Shown here: one piece after another, positions 6,726 through 15,850 of the stretch
Layout of the letters: each line of letters starts with the position of its first letter
Position numbering within the stretch: the stretch's first letter is position 1
Virus record (IMG/VR): IMGVR_UViG_3300045738_001221
Coordinates: 1-64,000 of that record
Length of the DNA stretch: 64,000 nt
Source of the DNA: a virus
Strand: one strand, 5' to 3'
Position numbers and translations under genes: made by a program
Notes under the pieces: model-generated
Databases searched by the model: none
What the model was told of the DNA's origin: nothing
What the model saw: only the letters and a program-made list of their open reading frames with translations

Positions 6726-7343
6726 ATGAACGACAATAAAAAGACTGCGCTACCCAAGAAAGCGCCCCATAGCGGATACAAAGTATTTGTTTTACAAACA
6801 GATGAAGATGGCAAAAGGGCTATGGAAACCAGAGACAGCATTAAGAGGTACGAAAAAGACTTCAATGTGATGATTATAAAGGAACCCTATGGGCTAGAGG
6901 GCGTTAAGGGTCTAGCCGCAGTTCCTCTTCTTATAAACTTTAATGGAGAAGCGATTGTTGTCACCGATCAGGTTCTTTGTATTGGAAACTTTGCGCCTCT
7001 GTTCTTCAATAAGCCGACCATATCATTTGCTGCCGGTCTTTCTTACAATGTTTGCTTAGTGCAGCCGTGGGGAGGCGACCCGTTGGATATCCACTGGCAC
7101 TTCTCAGAAAAATATTTGGATCTATACAGAAAAAATACGTTAAGTATATTTGAACACATTAAAAACAACTATGACTTTTCAGACATATTCAAGTATAGAA
7201 ATCCTCCTCCCTCCCCAAAAATAGAAAAGCCAAAGGAAAAACCAAGCACCCTTTTCCAAGCCGATGCGAAAAGGAGCCCTGCGGTTGCAATAGAACCAGA
7301 GGTTAATGAAGAAAAGCCTAAGAAGAAGGGGTGGTTTAGGTAA
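6726..7343 (+). CDS. Hypothetical protein with Pro/Lys-rich tail
   Basis: Encodes 205 residues. An N-terminal globular part of about 150 residues (YKVFVLQTDEDGKRAMETRD, LAAVPLLINFNGEAIVV, VCLVQPWGGDP) is followed by a disordered tail rich in Pro, Lys and Glu. It starts 2 bases after the virion-like gene, and its last base overlaps the cupin start. I do not recognise the family. Confidence 0.6.
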   Translation: MNDNKKTALPKKAPHSGYKVFVLQTDEDGKRAMETRDSIKRYEKDFNVMIIKEPYGLEGVKGLAAVPLLINFNGEAIVVTDQVLCIGNFAPLFFNKPTISFAAGLSYNVCLVQPWGGDPLDIHWHFSEKYLDLYRKNTLSIFEHIKNNYDFSDIFKYRNPPPSPKIEKPKEKPSTLFQADAKRSPAVAIEPEVNEEKPKKKGWFR

Positions 7344-7702
7344 TGAACGAAAATAGGAATTTTGTATCCAAAGGATGGGGATACGAGGATTGGATTGTTA
7401 ACAAGGGTGAATATTGCGGCAAAGTTCTTTTCTTTAAAAAAGGAAAGAAGTGCAGTTGGCACTATCATAAACTAAAGGACGAGACATTTTACATCCAGTC
7501 TGGGAAATTAGAAGTAATCTATGGATGGGATGACAGGAAAACAGAAAGTTTTGTTGAAAGGGCAATCTTGGAAGCGGGCGATAGCTTTCATGTCCCAGTA
7601 GGAATGAGGCATCAAATGACTGGGCTTACGGATGTTACTATGTTTGAGTTCTCAACACAGCACTTCGACAGTGACTCGATTAGGATCATGAAAGGGGATT
7701 GA
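7343..7702 (+). CDS. Cupin, phosphomannose-isomerase-type
   Basis: Encodes 119 residues forming one cupin barrel. WHYHKLKDETFYIQSGKLEV gives the His pair and Glu of cupin motif 1, and GDSFHVPVGMRHQM gives motif 2. KGWGYEDWIVN at the start resembles the KPWG motif of mannose-6-phosphate isomerase-type cupins. It probably binds a metal and isomerises or senses a sugar phosphate. It opens the sugar module. Confidence 0.75.
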   Translation: MNENRNFVSKGWGYEDWIVNKGEYCGKVLFFKKGKKCSWHYHKLKDETFYIQSGKLEVIYGWDDRKTESFVERAILEAGDSFHVPVGMRHQMTGLTDVTMFEFSTQHFDSDSIRIMKGD

Positions 7703-8547
7703 TGAAAGTATTATGGATCTCAGACTACGGACTTCATCATCATCAGGGCGGCGCACAAAGAAGTAATTCTTTAATTATAGAAGAAGGCAAAAAAAGAGGA
7801 CATTCTGTAATAGAATTTAATGTCGATAGCGACGACAGACTTCTTCACCCCGAATATGATCTATTGGTTTCTTCCAATCTAGAAGCTCTGTGCCAAAAGC
7901 CACGACTGGTAGAGTGGACATCAACTTTTCCTAACCATGTTAGGATTGAACATGATTCTAATCGCTATCTGTCTGCGAAGGACAGAAAGCTGTTATTTTC
8001 AAGCTGCAAAAAGAGTTTCTTTTTATCAAACTTTCATCTTCAACAATTCATATCATCATATGGAGATTATTTCACAAATGCTGAGATTATTCCAGACCCG
8101 ATTGATACGAATATGTTTTGCGATAAAAAATTAAAAAGAGAAGACAAAACTCTGTATGTGGGATTCATGCACGAACTAAAAGGAACCAACGAGTTCTTTG
8201 CCCATGTCATAGAAAATCCAGAAGACAGTTTTGTTGTTGCTGGATGGTCTAACGACCCTAAGTTTACCCAAACTTGTGAAATGCTTTCGAATGTTGAATT
8301 TCTAGGCAAAGTAGATTTCTCTAAAATGCCCATTCTTTATAATAAATACAGGTCTTTATTTTACAAACCCACCTTCTATGAACCATACTGCCGCTCCGTA
8401 GCAGAAGCAATATTCTGCGGAATGGAAGTAATGGGAAACGATCTAATAGGATGCCTGCACCACATGCAAGAAGTGGGAAAGGATGAAATGGTTTCGCAAT
8501 GCGGCAGGGCACGCGAGTCTTTTTGGGAGTCGGTAGAATGTCTATAA
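7702..8547 (+). CDS. Glycosyltransferase, GT-B fold (GT4-like)
   Basis: Encodes 281 residues from ATG 7702 in a TGATG overlap with the cupin. The C-terminal half has the donor-site pattern of group 1 glycosyltransferases: IPDPIDTNMF, VGFMHELKGTNEFF, VVAGWSN, and YKPTFYEPYCRSVAEAIFCG with the E-x7-E-type region. It is shorter than most GT4 enzymes (about 350). The 3' end contains one of the dispersed GGCACGCGAG repeats (8508). Confidence 0.78.
   Translation: MKVLWISDYGLHHHQGGAQRSNSLIIEEGKKRGHSVIEFNVDSDDRLLHPEYDLLVSSNLEALCQKPRLVEWTSTFPNHVRIEHDSNRYLSAKDRKLLFSSCKKSFFLSNFHLQQFISSYGDYFTNAEIIPDPIDTNMFCDKKLKREDKTLYVGFMHELKGTNEFFAHVIENPEDSFVVAGWSNDPKFTQTCEMLSNVEFLGKVDFSKMPILYNKYRSLFYKPTFYEPYCRSVAEAIFCGMEVMGNDLIGCLHHMQEVGKDEMVSQCGRARESFWESVECL
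8508..8517 (+). repeat. Dispersed GGCACGCGAG copy
   Basis: Exact 10-base match to the core of the 39-bp repeats, extended here to GGGCACGCGAGT and followed by T-rich sequence. It falls in the last codons of the glycosyltransferase gene. Confidence 0.6.
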
Positions 8548-9272
8548 CCGTCATACTTAATGGCTACAGAAGACCTAGAAATCTACCTCTCCAAATAGAG
8601 GCGGTTAGAAATCAGTCAGTAAAGCCAGAAGAGATATGGCTATGGATAAATCACCATGAGGATTTTTATGAAGGCCAGTGGGGGCAAGTAGATTACGACG
8701 TAGACAGGGTTATTAAAAATGATTATAATTGGAAATATTTTGGCAGATTCGCCTTAGCTATGCTTGCTCAAACAGATTTTGTCGCTCTTTTTGACGACGA
8801 TACTGTTCCGGGAAGTCTTTGGTTACAAAATTGCCTAGACACATACGAAAAACAACCCGCCATATTGGGAGGGGTCGGCCTACAGCTTAACAGCCCAGAG
8901 TACTACATGGAACACGATAGATTTGGATGGCCCTCGCACAATGAAGACACGGTAGAGGTAGACCTAGTGGGACACGCTTGGTTCATAAACAAATCTCACC
9001 TTAAACATATCTGGGCAGAGGAACCCTATACATGGGAAACGGGTGAGGACATTCACTTGTCGGCCATGGCTCAAATTCATGGCAATATCCCAACATATGT
9101 CCCTCCCCATCCCCCTCTCGAAACCAGTAAGTCTAGTTCTCTATATGGATATGAACTTGGCGTTGACGACAAGACTACCTCTGTAACGAACCAGCAGGAA
9201 TTCTTTTCTTTAAGAGATAAGTGTATCCAGCACTACATTAAAAGGGGCTGGAAGTTTGTAAAGGAGAATTAG
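8538..9272 (+). CDS. Glycosyltransferase, GT-A fold (GT2-like)
   Basis: Encodes 244 residues from ATG 8538, which overlaps the previous stop; the longer reading from 8499 lacks support. ITVILNGYRRPRNLPLQIEA is the nucleotide-sugar-binding start, and VALFDDDTVPGSLWL carries the DxD-type metal motif. GHAWFINKSHL and ETGEDIHLSAM fit the acceptor side. It probably transfers a sugar to a surface or virion glycan. Confidence 0.75.
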   Translation: MSITVILNGYRRPRNLPLQIEAVRNQSVKPEEIWLWINHHEDFYEGQWGQVDYDVDRVIKNDYNWKYFGRFALAMLAQTDFVALFDDDTVPGSLWLQNCLDTYEKQPAILGGVGLQLNSPEYYMEHDRFGWPSHNEDTVEVDLVGHAWFINKSHLKHIWAEEPYTWETGEDIHLSAMAQIHGNIPTYVPPHPPLETSKSSSLYGYELGVDDKTTSVTNQQEFFSLRDKCIQHYIKRGWKFVKEN

Positions 9273-9273
9273 T

Positions 9274-10149
9274 TTGAATCCACAAGATCCATGCCAATGC
9301 AGCTCTCCCGGATTCTGCGAACGCTATCTCATCGGAGTAGACGAGACAGTTTGGGCCCTGTGCAAAGAAAGAGAGGACTACAGGGAAAGATTTTATGAAT
9401 TGTCTCTGGAAAGGATTGATCTAAAGCGGGAAAGACTAGAGGAAGTAGACAGACTAAGGTCAGAAAACTACTCTTCTTCCGTTGCTGCCATCTTTATGTG
9501 CGATGGAATGTTTGACTTTCTTAGGTCTAGATTTTTTAAAAAAGAACTTTTACACTCTATAGACATATCAATAAAAGGACTTGAAAGATCCGGCACAGGC
9601 TTTATACATGCTTTGCTAGAAAAGAACCTCCTCTCTTCTTCTGTTGGGCAGTCCGAGAAACACCACTTTCCAGAAGATTCAAGCTGCACGGCAAGCAGAG
9701 TTGTTATATGCACCAAGAACCCCTACTCTTGGTATCTTAGCTTTCGTGACTTTGGGCAGACCGGTAGATCTGTAGAGAACGCCCGCAACTACACTTCCCC
9801 AGAAGACTGTATAAAATTATGGAACGACTTTCACAATTCTTGGCTTAATAGTGGGCATGATATTTTTTTGCTAAAATACGAGGATATTCTCGAAGATGAG
9901 CTTTCTTGGATCAAGAACATTGCTTGTTACTTTGGAGTCAGAAATACAGAAAATTATTTTGGAGTCAAAGTCTATGTAAATAACTATGTTAACAGGTTAA
10001 CAACCTTGTTGGCTGGCGATTTTAACAGAAAAGAATATTTTTTGTCAAAAAGTTATGTAAACGAAATGAGAGATGAGGATATAATTTCTATATACAACAA
10101 TTTAGACGACAAAGTTTTAGATATGCTAGGATATTCAAAGGAGCCTTAA
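9274..10149 (+). CDS. Sulfotransferase-like protein
   Basis: Encodes 291 residues from a TTG with GGAG upstream. KGLERSGTGFI resembles the PAPS-binding 5'-phosphosulfate loop of sulfotransferases, RVVICTKNPYSWYLSF resembles the 3'-phosphate motif, and FLLKYEDIL is also typical of the family. About 100 N-terminal residues with a Cys cluster (CQCSSPGFCERY) precede the core. Sulfation of a glycan is the likely role, given the neighbours. No sulfate-activation gene is visible in the window. Confidence 0.68.
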   Translation: MNPQDPCQCSSPGFCERYLIGVDETVWALCKEREDYRERFYELSLERIDLKRERLEEVDRLRSENYSSSVAAIFMCDGMFDFLRSRFFKKELLHSIDISIKGLERSGTGFIHALLEKNLLSSSVGQSEKHHFPEDSSCTASRVVICTKNPYSWYLSFRDFGQTGRSVENARNYTSPEDCIKLWNDFHNSWLNSGHDIFLLKYEDILEDELSWIKNIACYFGVRNTENYFGVKVYVNNYVNRLTTLLAGDFNRKEYFLSKSYVNEMRDEDIISIYNNLDDKVLDMLGYSKEP

Positions 10150-10151
10150 AT

Positions 10152-11156
10152 ATGCTACTCATTTCTTTTGGAACTAGACCGGAATGGATTAAGATAAAGC
10201 CCATAGTAGACGAAATAGAAGGGGAAATTCCCTATAAGATACTGTTTACTGGTCAGCACACTTCTTTAGTTGAAGAGTACTTAGAGGATACTTTCATACT
10301 AAATGATATAGGGGACGGGGACAATCGCCTAGACTCTATTGTCTGCTCTTTGCTAAACAAGGATCACCTCTTCAATAATGTAACCCATGTTCTCGTTCAA
10401 GGTGACACCACTTCTGCATTTGCCGTAGCGCTCGCCGCCTTTCACCGCAAGATTCCTGTTATTCACTTAGAAGCAGGTCTTCGCACGTTTGACACAGACA
10501 ACCCCTATCCAGAAGAGTTTAACCGAACAGCTATTTCAGCCTTGGCCGATATTCACCTTTGTCCCACAGACACATCCGCCTCAAACGTCCTATCTATGGT
10601 TGGACACAATAGTAAAATATATGTTACGGGCAATACAGTTTTAGACAATCTCGTTGGGCTGGAGCCCACAACGAGCGATATTGTCTTGATAACTATGCAC
10701 CGTCGTGAAAACCACGCACGAATGCACGAATGGTTCAAGGCCATAAGCTTTCTTGCTCTCGAAAACCCAGACTTACAATTTGTCCTCCCCCTACACCCCA
10801 ACCCGAATGTTTGCAAGCACAAACACTTACTAACCGATGTAACCGTAATAGACCCCCTTTCATATGGTCAATGCATTGACCTTATAAGAACTTGCAAAAC
10901 TATTATAACAGATAGCGGAGGAATACAAGAGGAGTCCTCTTTTTTCAAGAAAAAATGCATTGTTTGCAGAAAGGTGACAGAAAGAGCAGAAGGAATTGGA
11001 ACTTTTGCTTACATTTGCAAAGAACCCCCAGAGCTAAAGCCCCTATTTGATAGTATAATTTCCAGTGGAGAATTTGTTGTAGAGGAAGAATGTCCCTACG
11101 GAAATGGGCACGCCGCCGACAAGATAATGAAAATATTTAGGCTAGAAAATATTTAA
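10152..11156 (+). CDS. wecB: UDP-N-acetylglucosamine 2-epimerase
   Basis: Encodes 334 residues with the family signatures FGTRPEWIKIKPIV, VQGDTTSAFAVALAAF, HLEAGLRTFDTDNPYPEE, TMHRRENH and TDSGGIQEES. The enzyme interconverts UDP-GlcNAc and UDP-ManNAc in the cytoplasm. It is somewhat shorter than the bacterial protein (about 375) but keeps the active-site motifs. Its stop is in a TAATG overlap with the next gene. GlmS two genes downstream could supply glucosamine for its substrate. Confidence 0.9.
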   Translation: MLLISFGTRPEWIKIKPIVDEIEGEIPYKILFTGQHTSLVEEYLEDTFILNDIGDGDNRLDSIVCSLLNKDHLFNNVTHVLVQGDTTSAFAVALAAFHRKIPVIHLEAGLRTFDTDNPYPEEFNRTAISALADIHLCPTDTSASNVLSMVGHNSKIYVTGNTVLDNLVGLEPTTSDIVLITMHRRENHARMHEWFKAISFLALENPDLQFVLPLHPNPNVCKHKHLLTDVTVIDPLSYGQCIDLIRTCKTIITDSGGIQEESSFFKKKCIVCRKVTERAEGIGTFAYICKEPPELKPLFDSIISSGEFVVEEECPYGNGHAADKIMKIFRLENI

Positions 11157-12046
11157 TGAAAATTTTAGTTACCGGAGGGCGAGGCTTTATAGGAAGCCAC
11201 TTTGTAGAGGAAGCCCTTAAAAAAAACCATGTCATTGTTGACATAGACAAGATGGGATATGCTTCTCATAAAAAATTGCCGTGGGATAGCTCCTCACACT
11301 ATGAACTCATAAAAGAAGACATTAGCACTCTTTTTCACCTCCCGAACTCAGATTTGATCGTCAATTTTGCCGCCGAAAGCCATGTTGATAATTCAATTCG
11401 AGATTCAAGACCCTTCATAGACAGTAGCGTGCTAGGGGTTTGGAATTTATTGGAGTTACTTAGAGGCAAGCCTGAATACAACCGCCCTCTTTTTTTTCAC
11501 ATAAGCACAGACGAAGTTTACGGAGACCGACCGGTGGGCTCTTTTACAGAGAACGACTGTCTTTTACCGAGCAATCCCTACTCGGCTACCAAGGCGGCGG
11601 CAGAAATGCTGGTCGTTGCATACGCTAGAACTTACGGAATAGACTATATAATAACTAGAAGCAGCAATAATTATGGAGAAAGACAATATGAGGAAAAATT
11701 AATTTCCAAATGTATCTCTTCCTTACAGAATAATAAAAAAATTCCCGTTCACGGAGACGGCTCTTACATAAGAGACTGGCTCTATGTAAAGGACAACGTG
11801 GCAGCAATATTTCACATTATTGAAAGCGGAATTAAGAACGACTGTTTCAATGTGGGTGCAGAAAACTACATGACAAATCTAGAGGTAGTTCGTACTGTCA
11901 TCGAGTGGCTTGATAGAGAAGAAGACAGTATAGAGTTTGTTCCCAACCGGTGGGGTCAGGACGTTAGATATGCTATTGACACAACTAAACTGCGGAATTT
12001 GGGATGGTTTCCCTCTTGTCCGCAAGGTCTATTCAAATGGTTCTAA
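11156..12046 (+). CDS. NAD-dependent nucleotide-sugar dehydratase (RmlB-like SDR)
   Basis: Encodes 296 residues. TGGRGFIGSHFVEEAL is the NAD loop, HISTDEVYGD and NPYSATKAAAEMLV carry the Thr/Asp/Glu and Tyr-x3-Lys residues of 4,6-dehydratases, and ITRSSNNYGERQYEEKL is typical of RmlB. The likely reaction is NDP-hexose to NDP-4-keto-6-deoxyhexose. The C-terminus is shorter than usual (about 340). The sugar substrate is not determined by these motifs. Confidence 0.85.
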   Translation: MKILVTGGRGFIGSHFVEEALKKNHVIVDIDKMGYASHKKLPWDSSSHYELIKEDISTLFHLPNSDLIVNFAAESHVDNSIRDSRPFIDSSVLGVWNLLELLRGKPEYNRPLFFHISTDEVYGDRPVGSFTENDCLLPSNPYSATKAAAEMLVVAYARTYGIDYIITRSSNNYGERQYEEKLISKCISSLQNNKKIPVHGDGSYIRDWLYVKDNVAAIFHIIESGIKNDCFNVGAENYMTNLEVVRTVIEWLDREEDSIEFVPNRWGQDVRYAIDTTKLRNLGWFPSCPQGLFKWF

Positions 12047-12047
12047 A

Positions 12048-13733
12048 ATGTGTGGAATTGTAGGATACTGCGGATCACCGGAAGCCCTTCCTTTTTTAAT
12101 TACTGGATTAAAAAGGTTGGAGTATCGTGGCTACGATAGTCGTGGCTTTGCAGTTCAGAACGATGGAGTTACATCCATTCATAAAACTGTAGACCTGCAA
12201 TCCGAAACTCCCCTCCTTGAGGGCGGCCTAGGGGTTGGGCACACAAGATGGGCAACCACAGGCAAGGTCACCGACACAAATGCTCACCCCCACCAACACA
12301 AGGGAATTTCGGTTGTTCACAATGGAATAGTAGGCACCTATAAGGATCTCAAAGAGGAGCTTTTAAAGTTAGGTCACTCTTTTTCTTCAGAAACTGATTC
12401 CGAGGTCATTCCTCATGCTATTTCAGAATGGGGCATCGAGGAAGCCATCAAAAGGCTAGGCGATGACTGTGGTGCATTTTTAGCGATAGACGATTCAGAT
12501 CCAAACAAGATGTGGGCCTACTCAGACGGCGCTCCTCTCCTAATATCCGGTAGATATATTGCTAGCGATATCAATGCGTTGTCAGGATACACCGATCAAG
12601 CGTATAGGATAATTCCCAAAAGACTTCTTGTGATCGAAAAAGACATGAAGACCAAAGACTTCAAAGAAATGTGGCTTAATAATCTTGATCGTGACAATCC
12701 CATAAAAACTTTTGATATGAGAGAAAACGACAAGGGGCCATTTGAACACTACATGCTAAAGGAAATACATGAGCAACCCAACTGCTTGAAAGATATGTCG
12801 GGACGCATGTGTCCTGCCTACATAACGGCTCCTAAATTGCAACGGGCCGTTATACTAGGCTGCGGGACAAGCTATTACGCAGGCTTACTTTTAAAGCGAT
12901 ATCTCAAGGAAACCCATTCAGTAGAAACCTCGGTAGACTATGCCAGTGAGTTTGAATATAATGGTATAGACGATGGCACATACTATATTGCAATAAGCCA
13001 GAGTGGAGAAACTAAAGATGTTATTAATTCCATTAAGGACATACCTGCCCACAGAGTAATAACCTTTCACAATTCGCCCAACTCCACAATTACTAACTAT
13101 TCAAAACATAATAATTACATTCAAGCCGGTCTAGAGATAGGTGTGGCGGCGACTAAAACCTTTACAGCTAGCTGTATGAAGATGTGGCATTTTACGGAAT
13201 GGCTTAAGGACGAGAGCTACCATAAAAACTACGAACTTGCAGAAGATGTTAATTCCGTAATCAACATGTCAGATACGATATTCCATATAGCAGAACAAGT
13301 TTATCAGTACGACAACTTCTTGATTTTAGGATCTAGATATCACTATCCAATTGCCCTAGAGACAGCTCTAAAGATAAAGGAGGTTGCATATGTCCACGCC
13401 GAGGCGATGCCAGCCGCAGAAATGAAGCATGGCCCTTTGGCGCTTGTGGATTCAATGATACCCTCCGTTGTTTTTTGTATGGAGGGAGATGCCCACCAAA
13501 GAATTAAACACAACATTGAAGAAATAAAGAGCCGAGAAGGAAAGGTCTTGGTGATAACCAACTTAGATGACGTTGAAGCCGACTGGGTTATTAAAGTTCC
13601 AAAGAACAAACCCCCTTTGCAGCCCATTATTTCAGTAACGGCAGCGCAATTGCTTTCTTATCATATAGCAACCCTCCGAGGATGCAACGTAGACAGACCA
13701 AGGAATTTGGCGAAATCAGTAACAGTTCTATGA
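12048..13733 (+). CDS. glmS: Glutamine-fructose-6-phosphate aminotransferase
   Basis: Encodes 561 residues. I chose ATG 12048 because mature GlmS begins MCGIVGY with the Cys2 nucleophile; a start at 11937 would bury it. The glutaminase domain has YRGYDSRGF, GHTRWATTG, NAHPH and VVHNGIV. Two SIS domains follow with GCGTSYYAG and the sugar-phosphate serines of AISQSGET. It ends with PRNLAKSVTV. It makes glucosamine-6-phosphate, the entry to amino-sugar synthesis. Slightly shorter than the host enzyme (about 610). Confidence 0.95.
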   Translation: MCGIVGYCGSPEALPFLITGLKRLEYRGYDSRGFAVQNDGVTSIHKTVDLQSETPLLEGGLGVGHTRWATTGKVTDTNAHPHQHKGISVVHNGIVGTYKDLKEELLKLGHSFSSETDSEVIPHAISEWGIEEAIKRLGDDCGAFLAIDDSDPNKMWAYSDGAPLLISGRYIASDINALSGYTDQAYRIIPKRLLVIEKDMKTKDFKEMWLNNLDRDNPIKTFDMRENDKGPFEHYMLKEIHEQPNCLKDMSGRMCPAYITAPKLQRAVILGCGTSYYAGLLLKRYLKETHSVETSVDYASEFEYNGIDDGTYYIAISQSGETKDVINSIKDIPAHRVITFHNSPNSTITNYSKHNNYIQAGLEIGVAATKTFTASCMKMWHFTEWLKDESYHKNYELAEDVNSVINMSDTIFHIAEQVYQYDNFLILGSRYHYPIALETALKIKEVAYVHAEAMPAAEMKHGPLALVDSMIPSVVFCMEGDAHQRIKHNIEEIKSREGKVLVITNLDDVEADWVIKVPKNKPPLQPIISVTAAQLLSYHIATLRGCNVDRPRNLAKSVTVL

Positions 13734-14539
13734 AAAATTTCAAAGAAGAATTTTTTAAAATGCTATCTCTAGTTCAAGGGGGCACCCCTTTCGCCCTCTC
13801 TAGATTTTCTGATGGAGAGGTCACCGTACTTAAAAATAAAAGGCTTGTTCTCGCTGAAAATTATTTTATTCAGGGCGATGTTTATGGAGACAATGCAGTT
13901 CAAGCGCCAATACCCTACATGGAAGAGGAGAGAAAGGAATTTTGTCCAGACCAACATTCTTTTTATCAAAAGAAACTTATAGAATCTTTCAAATTTAGAA
14001 AGAAGAATTACTTCAAGGGAATTCCCGGCACGAACGAGTGGGGTAGCGATTCTTTTCACTACTGCGTAGCTCTTTACGAAGAGGGAGACACAGAGCACCT
14101 TACATTTGCTAATGTTTTGATCAACGGGAATTACGATCTCTTTATGAAGACGATGGTTCCTCAATTCAAGAACAGAAATATAGTAATTGTATGCAACGAA
14201 AATGCTAACTTTGAGGACCTACCCTTTGACATTCAAAAAGACTTTAGGGTGGGATCAAATTGTATGATAAATGACTATGCCCTTATAGATGAGATGAAAA
14301 ATTACATCAGAGAAAATAACATTAAAAACCATGTGTTTCTCTTCTCGGCCGCGACCCTAAGTAATTTTTTAATATATGAACTGTATAAAGAGTTTGACGA
14401 CAACCAATACATCGACATCGGCTCCGCCCTTTCACCCCTTCTCGGTTTGGAGGGCTGGCGAGGCACGCGAGTTTATTTACGTTGTTACTGGGAGGGTGAA
14501 AATAATTCTATCATAAGGCAGGAAGATTCATGGGGCTAA
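13730..14539 (+). CDS. GT-D-type glycosyltransferase-like protein (DUF1792-like)
   Basis: Encodes 269 residues from ATG 13730, overlapping the GlmS stop. FALSRFSDGEVTVL holds the DGE motif characteristic of GT-D-fold glycosyltransferases. The rest is mixed alpha/beta, with VFLFSAATLSNFLIYELYKE near the end. A GGCACGCGAG repeat lies inside the 3' coding end (14462). The fold assignment is by motif only. Confidence 0.6.
   Translation: MKNFKEEFFKMLSLVQGGTPFALSRFSDGEVTVLKNKRLVLAENYFIQGDVYGDNAVQAPIPYMEEERKEFCPDQHSFYQKKLIESFKFRKKNYFKGIPGTNEWGSDSFHYCVALYEEGDTEHLTFANVLINGNYDLFMKTMVPQFKNRNIVIVCNENANFEDLPFDIQKDFRVGSNCMINDYALIDEMKNYIRENNIKNHVFLFSAATLSNFLIYELYKEFDDNQYIDIGSALSPLLGLEGWRGTRVYLRCYWEGENNSIIRQEDSWG
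14462..14471 (+). repeat. Dispersed GGCACGCGAG copy
   Basis: Exact 10-base match to the repeat core, followed by TTTATTTA, much like the second copy at 6050. It lies inside the 3' part of the GT-D-like gene, in a different reading frame from the copy at 8508. Confidence 0.6.
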
Positions 14540-14910
14540 AATTAGTAGATTGCAGCAGAAAGTATTGGGATTTTGTAATGGAGCTTAGGAACGGCCTGAG
14601 AGAAGGGTTTGTTTGTCAAGGCTTAATTGAAAAAGAAGATCATTACAAATATATGGAAAAGTATTCTGATCATTATTACATATGTTTAGAGGGCGAGATA
14701 CCCGTAGGCTGGGTAGGAAGTATAGACCAAGACATTCGAGTGGCTACACATCCTGACCACCAAAAAAAGGGGATCGGTAAATTTTTGATTAACGAGGTAA
14801 TGGTTCGCCATCCAGATGCTTTTGCGAAGGTAAAATTAGATAACGAAGCTAGCATTAGACTGTTTGAATCCTGTGACTTTAAGAAAAAATATTATATCTT
14901 AGAAAAATGA
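14530..14910 (+). CDS. GNAT-family acetyltransferase
   Basis: Encodes 126 residues. The acetyl-CoA loop region IRVATHPDHQKKGIGKFLI has the Q/R-x-x-G-x-G/A pattern, followed by the C-terminal NEASIRLFESCDF typical of GNATs. It overlaps both neighbours by 4-10 bases. In this context it may N- or O-acetylate a sugar, but protein substrates are equally possible. Confidence 0.8.
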   Translation: MGLKLVDCSRKYWDFVMELRNGLREGFVCQGLIEKEDHYKYMEKYSDHYYICLEGEIPVGWVGSIDQDIRVATHPDHQKKGIGKFLINEVMVRHPDAFAKVKLDNEASIRLFESCDFKKKYYILEK

Positions 14911-15827
14911 ATTACGACGGAAAGGAAACATACTCTTGTCACCCTACAGTACTTAATAAATTATTCATAGACTCTTTTGAGCAGCATAAAACGTTAAGAG
15001 ATGCTGACCTTTTAAACCCACGTCTGGTTGGTCCGCGTAAGAACGGATGTTCCTGCAAGGATTGCATAACGATAAACAGCTTTGATGATGATATATTTGT
15101 AGTAATTCAAGGCCACACAGAACACATAGCCGATATTTTACGAAGCTATGGCGGCTATAAAAATATCATTTGGGCTTTAGACGATAAATGTTCTATTAAA
15201 GATTACGATATGATTAGTTCCCATTCGCAGATAAATACTTGCGTGGCTGATGTTGGTGATTTCGGTGGGTTCGGCAATGTAAATTTTCAAACAAGATCGA
15301 CTGTCGCGGGTGTAAAATACGCTAAATCTTTAGGAGCAAAATATTGTATTAAAATACGTTCTGATATGGCGTTCTTTCCCTTGCATAAATTTATTAATAG
15401 TATGAATTTTGATAAATTAGGATTTTTATACCACTCCGATTTTGGATATTTTGATTTTGATAAGCCAGACTATGGCGTCCATCAATACAAAAGGTCTTTT
15501 GTTGAGCATTACGAATTAGAGGATAATCACAACATATCTAACGATTACGTGTGTGATTTCTGTGTGACTGGGCCAGTAGATGAGGTGATTGATTTTTTTG
15601 ATTGGGAAGAATCGACCCTCGTCCCATCTATTGTAGAGTTCAAGCTACTGTGGCATTACATGTTGAGAAAGGGATACTACATGGACACCAGTAAAGAATC
15701 TTTGTTTGAAAAGTTTTATTTTTTTATTGATATGTTACAAAAACAACAAATAGACTTAGTATCGTTTAAGCATAATTATAAAAATCTTACGAACCATAAA
15801 CGACCTCGTGGTTACCTGTATTCCTAA
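14907..15827 (+). CDS. WavE-like lipopolysaccharide synthesis protein
   Basis: Encodes 306 residues. NVNFQTRSTVAGVKYAKSLG and KYCIKIRSDMAFFPL match the WavE family pattern (N-x-Q-x3-S, then KIRSDM). These proteins are believed to be glycosyltransferases of surface polysaccharide synthesis. DDDIFVVIQGHTE precedes the core. The substrate is unknown. Confidence 0.7.
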   Translation: MNYDGKETYSCHPTVLNKLFIDSFEQHKTLRDADLLNPRLVGPRKNGCSCKDCITINSFDDDIFVVIQGHTEHIADILRSYGGYKNIIWALDDKCSIKDYDMISSHSQINTCVADVGDFGGFGNVNFQTRSTVAGVKYAKSLGAKYCIKIRSDMAFFPLHKFINSMNFDKLGFLYHSDFGYFDFDKPDYGVHQYKRSFVEHYELEDNHNISNDYVCDFCVTGPVDEVIDFFDWEESTLVPSIVEFKLLWHYMLRKGYYMDTSKESLFEKFYFFIDMLQKQQIDLVSFKHNYKNLTNHKRPRGYLYS

Positions 15828-15850
15828 TATCACTGGAGTTCTCACTAAGT